Source: Prevotella sp.
GTDB lineage: Bacteria > Bacteroidota > Bacteroidia > Bacteroidales > Bacteroidaceae
DNA length: 7,008 nucleotides
Assembly (NCBI GenBank): GCA_003483565.1
Contig: DMYZ01000243.1
Coordinates: 1 to 7,008 of the forward strand
Direction: 5' to 3'
The position numbers and the translations under genes were made by a program. The notes under the pieces are model-generated. The model saw nothing but the letters and a program-made list of their open reading frames with translations. It did not search any database and was not told the DNA's origin. This document shows positions 1 to 6,900 of this stretch, in pieces. How positions within the stretch are numbered: the first letter of the stretch is position 1; each line of letters begins with the position of its first letter.

Positions 1-731
1 TACTTAGCTTCGTTAAGATATTCTTTATCCCCAGTCAAGACATACAGACGAGCTAAAGCCATCTCTGCAATCTGATGTCCCGGGACAACTTTTGCCTGTC
101 CAGGGTTTGGACCGACTTCCCTGACTACACAGTCGGCATAACGACGGGCGATATTCAAAAACTTTGTACTGCCAGTAGCTTGATAATGGGCACAGGCCGC
201 ATCTACCATATGGCCAAGATCGTACAATTCATGACTAAGCACTTCCTCTTGGGACCAACGTGTAGGACCAGACCATGGGTGAGGTTTCTTTGGATTAATA
301 GTACGAGCAGTATAAAGATAGCCATCTGGTTCCTGAGCTGCGCCGACAATATTCAGCACAGAATCAATATAGACTTTCAACTTTCTATCAGGATAAGTCT
401 GCAGAATATAGCTGGCTCCCTCAATTGTCTTATAGACATCTGTATCATCAAAAGGAAATCCCATGAATGAACCCACATCATACTTATCACTAGGATGGGA
501 CGCCTTGACAAAATTGCTGTATCGCCCTTCCGACTTGCACTTGCTGAAAGCCAAAGGTATTGTAACATCACGGGCAACTTTCAGACGATTGCCCCAGAAT
601 GTATTAGGTGTCAGCCTTACAGAGGTAAACGGGACCTGCGTATAAGGATAACCATTGCTCTTGAAATGCTTAGCACTGTATGCCGATATTACGCACACGC
701 TAAGAGCTAATACTACTATTAATTTTTTCAT
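1..731 (-). CDS. GH127-family glycoside hydrolase (beta-L-arabinofuranosidase-like), N-terminal part, exported
   Basis: Partial gene: it starts at the ATG complementary to 729-731 and stays open to the left edge, giving 243 codons. Residues 1-20 form a Sec signal peptide (MKK, a hydrophobic core, then a small-residue site near SAYSA). The body reads as the N-terminal half of the GH127/DUF1680 (alpha/alpha)6-barrel: the opening strand VRLTPNTFWGNRL (38-50), GFPFDDTDVYKTIEGASY (91-108), QEPDGYLY (133-140), SHELYDLGHMVDAACAHYQATG (166-187, family motif around H167/H174) and the helix PGHQIAEMALARLYVLTGD (217-235). Known family members remove beta-L-arabinofuranose or related sugars (for example from rhamnogalacturonan II or arabinan side chains) using a Zn-bound cysteine nucleophile. 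Those cysteines lie in the C-terminal half, outside the window, so activity cannot be judged here. It probably acts in the periplasm. Recognition of the family is strong; the substrate is unknown. It is divergent from the gene at 970, with a 238-bp spacer. Confidence 0.
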   Translation of the reverse strand, partial: MKKLIVVLALSVCVISAYSAKHFKSNGYPYTQVPFTSVRLTPNTFWGNRLKVARDVTIPLAFSKCKSEGRYSNFVKASHPSDKYDVGSFMGFPFDDTDVYKTIEGASYILQTYPDRKLKVYIDSVLNIVGAAQEPDGYLYTARTINPKKPHPWSGPTRWSQEEVLSHELYDLGHMVDAACAHYQATGSTKFLNIARRYADCVVREVGPNPGQAKVVPGHQIAEMALARLYVLTGDKEYLNEAK

Positions 732-756
732 AGGTTTTATTATAGGCTTATGCCCA

Positions 757-764
757 CAAAGATA
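757..764 (-). promoter_or_regulatory. Putative Bacteroides -7 box for the GH127 gene
   Basis: The minus strand reads TATCTTTG, an exact match to the Bacteroides TAnnTTTG element, 25 bp upstream of the ATG at 731. Transcription would start near 750 and give a leader of about 20 nt. No convincing TTTG -33 element is found at the expected 19-21 bp spacing, so the promoter may be weak or activator-dependent, which would suit an inducible glycosidase (inference). Confidence 0.
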
Positions 765-897
765 ACAAAAAAAAGTAACTCTTATTCCCTTTTGGTGTGT
801 TTTTTACAGTTTTTATAAAATTCATCAGAAATACGGATCCATTTTCTAATATACTGCAGCTTATGTCTTTGCCAATATCAAATAAAAACTTTTATTT

Positions 898-929
898 TTT
901 GAATTTTAACAATAGATTCTGTATATTTG
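898..929 (+). promoter_or_regulatory. Putative Bacteroides-type promoter of the alpha/beta hydrolase gene
   Basis: TTTG at 898-901 (-33 element) and TATATTTG at 922-929 (-7 element, matching TAnnTTTG) are separated by 20 bp, the normal Bacteroides primary-sigma spacing. The start would fall near 935, giving a leader of about 35 nt before the ATG at 970. The leader contains AGAAGG at 949-954 and AAAGAAG just before the ATG as weak purine-rich ribosome-binding candidates. This is the best-formed promoter in the window. Confidence 0.
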
Positions 930-969
930 CATGAAATATTAGATATTAGAAGGAAAAAAGATAAAGAAG

Positions 970-1959
970 ATGGAAAACTCTTATATCACTCAATATCCAG
1001 ACTTAATGTCAGGAAAAAAAATTATGTATGTTCATGGGTTCAGTTCTTCGGGTCAATCAGGTACTGTAAAAATGCTCCAGGATTGTATGCCTAATGCAAC
1101 CGTCATCGCCGAAGATATTCCTCTTCATCCGGAAGAAGGACTTGCTATGCTGAAAAAAATGGCAGAACAAGAAAAACCAGATCTGATTATTGGAACTTCC
1201 ATGGGAGGAATGTATGCAGAGATGCTTTATGGTTACGACCGCATCCTTGTCAATCCTGCGCTAAAAATGGGGGATACCATGTCGAGTATGACAGGCAAAC
1301 AGACCTTCCAGAATCCTCGCAAGGACGGCGTTCAGGATTTTATAGTCACCAAAGGGCTAATCAAAGAATATAAGGACATCACAGGGCTTTGCTTTGAAGG
1401 TATCAATACAGAGGAACAGAAACATGTATACGGGCTCTTTGGAGACGCAGACCCTTTGGTTCACACTTTTGACCTTTTTAGAGAGCATTATCCTTATGCA
1501 ATTAAATTCCATGGAGGGCACCGTCTCATTGACAAAGTAGTACATCACTATCTCATTCCTGTTATCAGATGGATTGATGACAGGCAGAATGGGAAGGAAC
1601 GGCCTATTGTCTATATCAGCTACGATGCCTTACATGACAGTTATGGCAAACCTGTATCAAGTATGCATAAAGCCTACGAAATGCTGATTCAAAACTATCA
1701 GGTATATATTGTAGCTCCAGCTCCAACCAACAATCATGAATATATAAATCTTGTGATGACGTGGGTTGAAGAAAATCTCTCTTCACCGGCTTTTAACCAC
1801 ATCGTGTTCACGAATCAAAAGAATCTTCTCTATGGTGACTATATCATTGATCCCCTGCCTGATGAAAATTTCATGGGTACAGCCATTGAGTTTGGTAATG
1901 ATGAATTCAAGACTTGGGAAGAAGTAATAACTTTCTTTGAAAGACTTGGAGGACAATAA
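970..1959 (+). CDS. YqiA/YcfP-type alpha/beta hydrolase fused to a degenerate 5'-nucleotidase-like HAD domain
   Basis: 329 residues, no signal peptide, probably cytoplasmic. Residues about 15-205 resemble the small YqiA/YcfP (UPF0227) esterase-like hydrolases: oxyanion-side MYVHGFSSSG (19-28), nucleophile elbow IIGTSMGGMYAEML (73-86) with S77, an acid in GLFGDADP (D159 or D161) and the histidine in GGHRL (H184). The catalytic triad therefore looks complete, and thioesterase or carboxylesterase activity is plausible with an unknown substrate. Residues about 211-329 resemble the 5'(3')-deoxyribonucleotidase (NT5C) branch of the HAD fold: IVYISYDAL (213-221), a VYIVAPAP strand (245-252), then HIVFTNQKNLLYGDYIID (277-294) and an FMGTAIEFG...WEEVI ending. 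The HAD nucleophile position appears to be S217 instead of Asp, the motif II Ser/Thr is replaced, and the second Asp of the usual IDD is Pro (P295), so this domain is probably not a phosphatase. The ATG at 970 follows a good promoter. The gene stands alone and converges on the esterase gene. Confidence 0.
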   Translation: MENSYITQYPDLMSGKKIMYVHGFSSSGQSGTVKMLQDCMPNATVIAEDIPLHPEEGLAMLKKMAEQEKPDLIIGTSMGGMYAEMLYGYDRILVNPALKMGDTMSSMTGKQTFQNPRKDGVQDFIVTKGLIKEYKDITGLCFEGINTEEQKHVYGLFGDADPLVHTFDLFREHYPYAIKFHGGHRLIDKVVHHYLIPVIRWIDDRQNGKERPIVYISYDALHDSYGKPVSSMHKAYEMLIQNYQVYIVAPAPTNNHEYINLVMTWVEENLSSPAFNHIVFTNQKNLLYGDYIIDPLPDENFMGTAIEFGNDEFKTWEEVITFFERLGGQ

Positions 1960-1971
1960 AACCAGTTCTTT

Positions 1972-3276
1972 TTATTTTAATTTAGATTGTAGCACTTCCG
2001 GTGCTACAACCGTTACTTTACTTTCATCCCACTTCGAACGATCTAGACTAAATACTTTGATAAAAAACTCATAAACCGCATTTCGTTTGTTAACACCAAA
2101 ATCATGATGCTCTTTAGGCAAATGGACATTTTCGATCTTATCTTTAGCATTATAGAATCCCCAGATGCGTTGCAGATAAGGATACTCTAAAGTAGGTACC
2201 GATGCGGTCCAGTCACCTCCATCGCTCACCACTAGTACTGGTTTGGGAGCAAAAAAAGCCAACAACTCCGGATTACAGGTACCACCACCAGCCAGCTGAA
2301 TTGGTTTTCCACTTTCACAAGGACAACCTCCGTCGAAATGACTAGCAAGATTAACTGTTGGAGCTGCTGCCGCAATACGGTCATCAAGTACTGTCAACAG
2401 CACTGTATGTGTTCCCCCGCCACTGCCTCCGTTCACACCAATACGTTTTTTATCTACATCTCTGCGGTTATTCCACATATAATCAAGCAGGACTTCGGCA
2501 TTCATGGCCTGAATAACTTGGGCACGATCAGTCTGATGGCTGTTTTTACCATATTCCAACTCTGACTGTCCCCACCCATAAAGATCAAAATCCACACAGA
2601 TTGCACCCATACGGGCCAAAGTAGCGAGACGCAACTGTTCATCCTTGCGATACCGGCCACCGTTAAAATGTCCATCAGGACAAATAATCAAAGGATGCTT
2701 GCCTTTTTGAGCCGGCGAATAGATACTACCAAAAACATGCTCACCTGGAAGAGTTTCGATACAGATATTCTGTACCGTATAGCCGTCGTAATGACGTACT
2801 TTTCCAAGAACAGGCTTCTTATGAACAAGGCTATCCATATAAGTATCTATCTCGAGTAACCGCCTCACCTCTTTGCGGACACTGTCCTTACGAGCCTCAA
2901 ATTCAGTTTTATTGCTGTAAAGAGTATTGAGGTAGGCCAGCATTTTAGCTCCTTCTTCTGTATGGCGCCGAGGATATTCATAGGGCTTTATTTTATACAC
3001 ATCACCGCTTTGTTTCCACCAGTTGAAATCAAAATATTTACAGATATTTGTCAGCGTCTCCTCAACCGAATAAGGTCTGATTCGGAAATCTGCATAAGGA
3101 AGGACCTTGCCTATCGTATCCACATTATATTTTAAGCGAACATGGAAGCGTTTGGAAACCTCTTCCATGACCTCATGGAGACTTTTTGTATAATGACCTG
3201 CATAGTTGTTCTGCGCGGACACTCCTGTATTTAAAGCAAAAAGTGCTCCAAAAAGTAAAATAACGGTTTTCTTCAT
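1972..3276 (-). CDS. Exported STN-domain / acetylxylan-esterase-like alpha/beta hydrolase
   Basis: The favoured start is the ATG at 3276-3274 (434 residues), because it begins directly with a signal peptide: MKKTV, a hydrophobic stretch, then GVSA with cleavage after A21. The same frame is open up to 3339, with alternative starts at 3285 and 3336. Residues about 29-97 look like an STN domain (the short beta-alpha repeat of secretins, TonB receptors and FecR-type proteins): SLHEVMEEVSKRFHV, a LKYNVDTI segment, SVEETLTNICKYFDFNWW and VYKIK. Residues about 170-415 are an alpha/beta hydrolase of the acetylxylan-esterase/Abhydrolase_7 type: CPDGHFNGG (199-207), FDLYGWGQSE, nucleophile elbow GVNGGSGGG (S285), the cysteine-rich GGCPCESG (about 316-323), acid in DGGDWT (D355) and HHDFGVNKR (H390/H391). 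Likely role: removal of acetyl or other ester groups from a glycan in the periplasm or at the surface; the substrate is unknown. It follows guaD by 59 bp and is probably co-transcribed with it. The STN fusion is unusual for an esterase. Confidence 0.
   Translation of the reverse strand: MKKTVILLFGALFALNTGVSAQNNYAGHYTKSLHEVMEEVSKRFHVRLKYNVDTIGKVLPYADFRIRPYSVEETLTNICKYFDFNWWKQSGDVYKIKPYEYPRRHTEEGAKMLAYLNTLYSNKTEFEARKDSVRKEVRRLLEIDTYMDSLVHKKPVLGKVRHYDGYTVQNICIETLPGEHVFGSIYSPAQKGKHPLIICPDGHFNGGRYRKDEQLRLATLARMGAICVDFDLYGWGQSELEYGKNSHQTDRAQVIQAMNAEVLLDYMWNNRRDVDKKRIGVNGGSGGGTHTVLLTVLDDRIAAAAPTVNLASHFDGGCPCESGKPIQLAGGGTCNPELLAFFAPKPVLVVSDGGDWTASVPTLEYPYLQRIWGFYNAKDKIENVHLPKEHHDFGVNKRNAVYEFFIKVFSLDRSKWDESKVTVVAPEVLQSKLK
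1987..2009. terminator. Perfect 9-bp stem-loop at the convergent gene junction, possible bidirectional terminator
   Basis: TTGTAGCAC (1987-1995), a 5-base loop (1996-2000) and GTGCTACAA (2001-2009) form a perfect inverted repeat. It lies 27 bases past the stop of the plus-strand hydrolase and inside the last codons of the minus-strand esterase. T-rich sequence (1967-1983) precedes it on the plus strand, but no uninterrupted T tract follows it on either strand, so it is not a textbook intrinsic terminator. It could instead protect a 3' end or be fortuitous. Confidence 0.
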
Positions 3277-3335
3277 AACTTCCATATTTCTTCTGTAAAA
3301 TTCATTCTTAGGACGAAGCAGTCCTTCATTTGTCA

Positions 3336-3803
3336 TCAATATTCGGTCTTATCGGTCTTATGCTCCCACATCTGAAAAGCACGGATTCCCTCTTCCGGTA
3401 ACAAAATTTCCATATGTTTACTCCGCTCGGATGGCTTTAAAGCAATCTCCTTGTAGATAAAATCATCATCAAAACCTATTCGGGCCGCATCCTTACGGTC
3501 ATTGGCATAATAAATATTATCCAGACGGGCCCAATAGATAGCACCAAGGCACATCGGGCAAGGCTCACAAGAGGTATAGATATCACATCCCTGCAAATCA
3601 AAAGTACCAAGTTTACTGGTAGCTTTACGAATAGCATTCACTTCTGCATGAGCCGTAGGATCATTATCTATAGTAACGCTGTTAGAAGCCTCTGCTACAA
3701 TATTACCATCTTTTACAATGATTGCTCCAAAAGGGCCACCACCATTTTTTACACTTTTTTCAGAGAGCATAACTGCTTTTCTCATCAATTCTTTCTTATC
3801 CAT
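3336..3803 (-). CDS. guaD: Guanine deaminase (cytidine-deaminase superfamily)
   Basis: 155 residues, the full length of the Bacillus-type GuaD family, which hydrolyses guanine to xanthine and ammonia in purine salvage; cytoplasmic. The zinc site is complete: TAHAEVNAIRK (50-60) gives ligand H52 and proton-shuttle E54, and SCEPCPMCLGAIYWAR (78-93) gives ligands C82 and C85. GGPFGAIIVKDG (22-33) is the standard N-terminal signature. Two features separate guanine deaminases from tRNA adenosine deaminases: GFDDDFIYKEI (110-120), with the acidic residues near 112-114, and the C-terminal tail ending in KTEY, whose last tyrosine (Y155) matches the domain-swapped active-site lid known from B. subtilis GuaD. 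The ATG at 3803-3801 fits the family's usual N-terminus. It is the first gene of a likely two-gene unit, and its TGA overlaps an ATG of the downstream frame as TGATG. The symbol rests on recognised similarity, with no search run. Confidence 0.
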   Translation of the reverse strand: MDKKELMRKAVMLSEKSVKNGGGPFGAIIVKDGNIVAEASNSVTIDNDPTAHAEVNAIRKATSKLGTFDLQGCDIYTSCEPCPMCLGAIYWARLDNIYYANDRKDAARIGFDDDFIYKEIALKPSERSKHMEILLPEEGIRAFQMWEHKTDKTEY

Positions 3804-3832
3804 AATTTTTTGTTGTTTACAATTGCGAAGAG

Positions 3833-3863
3833 CAAAGGTAATGAAAAAATTCGAATATGCAAT
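3833..3863 (-). promoter_or_regulatory. Putative Bacteroides-type promoter of guaD and the esterase gene
   Basis: The minus strand reads TACCTTTG at 3840-3833, an exact TAnnTTTG -7 element, with a partial -33 element (ATTG at 3863-3860) 19 bp upstream. Transcription would start near 3827, giving a leader of about 25 nt to the guaD ATG. No other promoter box was seen between guaD and the esterase gene, which supports co-transcription. Confidence 0.
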
Positions 3864-3897
3864 ATTCTTTTAACAAACAGTAGAATCAAAGACAAGC

Positions 3898-3920
3898 CAC
3901 AGACTGTGAAACACAAGTCT
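3898..3920. repeat. Overlapping short inverted repeats in the guaD/helicase divergent spacer
   Basis: CACAG-A-CTGTG (3898-3908) is an odd-length 11-bp palindrome. Its right half also pairs with a second segment: AGACTGTG (3901-3908), loop AAA, CAC-A-AGTCT (3912-3920, with one bulged A). It lies 35 bp upstream of the guaD -33 element and about 56 bp upstream of the helicase -7 box, where an operator shared by divergent genes might sit. Short repeats like this also occur by chance, so confidence is low. Confidence 0.
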
Positions 3921-3975
3921 GATAAAATAGAAGAAGGAAAAAGATAATACCAAAGGATTTCTTCAACATTTTTTG

Positions 3976-3983
3976 TATTTTTG
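3976..3983 (+). promoter_or_regulatory. Putative -7 box of the helicase-nuclease gene
   Basis: TATTTTTG matches TAnnTTTG and ends only 6 bases before the ATG at 3990. With normal Bacteroides geometry the transcript would begin almost at the start codon, that is leaderless or nearly so. No TTTG -33 element is present 19-21 bp upstream. Either the mRNA is leaderless, or translation starts at a later in-frame ATG (4038, 4068 or 4083), or the box is fortuitous. Confidence 0.
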
Positions 3984-3989
3984 CAAATT

Positions 3990-6900
3990 ATGAGAGAAGC
4001 TATTACTGCAGAAGAATTATTCCATAAAGTATACAATATGCTTACCGACGAGACGATATCTCCCGATATGCGAAATAAACAGATGCATGACATCTTAGTG
4101 CTAGTTTGCCATGAAGGCATACGCAATACAAATCAGGCTTTTGGTAATCTTTTCTCTCAAGTTGACTTCCTCTGCAAATTTCACCATATCTCAATTGCAG
4201 ACAAGATAAGCATTCAAACAGCCCGGCGACATTCTAACAGTCTGGATACTATCAGCAAAGAAGACTTACTGTATGATACCAGAGCTCTGTCAATATTTAT
4301 CTCTGCGGTCCTCAACGAAGATATTCCAGGATACCTTACATCTGTCATTCCTCACCATAATCTGCAACAGAAAAAACATACCGCTATTAACCGCCGCTAT
4401 ATGCGATGTTGTGTAAATCAATGGAATGACAAAACTGTTACAGTGAGCATCGACCAAGACTCCAGCGAAGAAGAATATCTTATTCTGCTGCACAATGATG
4501 ATTATACTATTGACCATTCTTATATTACCAAGTTCATCCATGAGGGTACCCAACTAAATCTTCTGGATTGTACTGTATCGGAACATCCACTTGAACCTGT
4601 TCATAATGGAAAAAGAATTTATCAGGTTTATCCACGATTCATTATTTTAGAACCAGACTTTCTTATTGATATCAGTACTATCGCAGCATGCTTTACGGAT
4701 TACGGGCACCATCCACTGCTCTATCTGCTCAATCAGATGAGCCCTAAGGCTAACACGCAGGCTACTCTACTCGGTAACTTTGCAGGCAGCGTACTGGATG
4801 ATATCATTAACTGTAAAAATGATTATCAGGTCAATGATACCATACGCAATAATTTTAAGGAGAAAGCACTAGAATACTGTACATGTCCCGAATTTAATGC
4901 AGTAAAATTTTACAACGATGCCAATATACAGGCAAATAATCTCCAGCAAGCAGTTAACACCCTGTTTAATATCATCTCGGGCAGCGATCGGAGTACAACT
5001 CCGGCCTATGACCGTTCAAAAACTATTCTCGAGCCCTCATTCATTTGTGAAGCTCTAGGTATACAAGGACGTGTCGACTTGATGACTACAGATATGAAAC
5101 TGTTGATAGAACAAAAATCCGGCCGGAACATACATATCGAACATAACACGCCAGACAGACGTTATCACAGCATGCAGATGGAACCTCACTATGTGCAATT
5201 GCTCCTTTATTACGGAGTCCTGCACTACAATTTCCGCCTCAATAATAATGCCGTTGACATCCGGTTACTTTACTCTAAGTATCCTCCTAAAGACGGATTA
5301 ATGGTAGTAGCTTATTATCAACAGCTTTTCTGTGAAGCCATAAAATATCGCAACCAGCTAGTAGCAACACAACTGAGTATAGGACAAAACGGTTTCGACA
5401 GTTATATCAACCAATTTTCTCCGGAAGTACTGAATACTAATAACATGCATGGCTTTTTCTACGATCGGTATCTGCAACCTCAAATTCAATATATTACCGA
5501 TCCGATCCATCAGTTATCCAACATTGAAAGAAAATATTTCTCCTGCATGATGACATTCGTACTTCGGGAACAGATCATTTCTAAGCTAGGATATCAGGAG
5601 GGCATCGGCACAGCTTCCAGTGACTTATGGAATATGCCTCTAACTGAAAAAAAAGATACAGGAAATATCTATACAGATCTTCAGATCACTAACCGGCAGA
5701 AGAGCACACCTTATAACGGATATGACACCCTTACCCTGAATATTCCCGAACAGGGACAGGACTTTCTGCCAAATTTCCGTATCGGTGACCTGGTATATCT
5801 TTACGCTTATGGCAAACCCAGGAAGAACCGGGAAGAATGGAAATCGAATATTCCGGATATACGCGGATCTATCCTTTATAAAGGTATCCTACAGGAAATT
5901 AAAACAAACGAAATTACAGTTCATCTCACTGACGGACAACAAAACGCTCATATATTCGAAAATGGCACTTATGCTATCGAACATGCTACAAGTGACAGTT
6001 CTGCTTCCTGCCAGATCAGAGCCCTTCATGCTTTCATCACAGCAGACAAAAAGAAACGAGACCTCTATCTTAGTCAAGGTATTCCCCAAAAAGACAGCAC
6101 ACAGCAACTCAGTCGCTCTTATGACAAAATACTCGATCCTATCCTTCTCAAAGCAAAACAAGCTCAGGACTATTTTCTGTTAGTTGGTCCTCCCGGGACT
6201 GGCAAGACATCCCATGCCCTACAGTTTATGGTAAGAGAAGCACTGGCTGGCAACAAGACTATTTTGCTCCTAGCATATACCAATCGCGCCGTTGACGAAA
6301 TCTGCGAAATGATGGTCAACAGTCATATTAATTTTCTCCGTATCGGCAATGAATACTCCTGTGACAAGCGCTTCCGTCCTTATCTTCTTGGGCAATGTAT
6401 CAATAAATACCCCAAAAAAGAATCCCTTCAAGAGTATATCCAGCAGATAAATATTATCGTCGGAACAACTTCGATGATTTCAGCTAAATCATACATTTTC
6501 CAATTAAAACATTTTGACCTTGCCATAATTGACGAAGCATCCCAAATTCTCGAGCCAAATATTATAGGCTTGATTATTCAGACCGATAAATGCATTCTTA
6601 TAGGCGATTATAAGCAATTGCCGGCAGTAGTGCAGCAACGTGAAGAAGACTCTAAAGTTGATGATCCTGATTTACAGGATATAGGACTTACCAACTGCAG
6701 GAACAGTCTCTTTGAACGACTTATCCATATAGAGCGAGTCCATCATCGGAATGATTTTACCGGTATTCTTCGCTATCAAGGCAGGATGCACCCGGACATT
6801 GCTGAATTCCCAAATAAGATGTTTTACTTCCAAGAGCATTTACAACCAGTCCCATGCCCTCACCAATTGGAAACAAAACTCAATTATAAACCTGACAGTG

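Noticed and set aside
75..710. Plus-strand and other open frames at 75-470, 463-645 and 495-710, and minus 377-577
   Set aside because: They lie opposite or out of frame with the GH127 gene, whose minus-strand frame is continuous and matches the family; their translations show no recognisable domain.
1..3803. A polysaccharide utilisation locus built from the GH127 gene and the esterase
   Set aside because: No SusC/SusD pair or hybrid two-component or extracytoplasmic sigma regulator is visible, and the two genes are separated by an unrelated convergent gene and by guaD.
3648..4126. Open frames 3648-3947 (plus) and 3785-4126 (minus) across the divergent spacer
   Set aside because: They overlap guaD or the start of the helicase in antisense, cross promoter sequence, and encode low-complexity or cysteine-rich nonsense-like peptides.
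5647..5654. Run of eight A residues within the helicase gene as a programmed frameshift site
   Set aside because: The downstream barrel and helicase motifs continue in the same frame without interruption, so no shift is needed; homopolymer runs are common in AT-rich genomes.
4290..6183. Short open frames 4290-4553 (minus), 5785-6183 (plus) and 5889-6161 (minus)
   Set aside because: All lie inside the continuous helicase-nuclease frame, which carries correctly ordered nuclease and helicase motifs on both sides of them.
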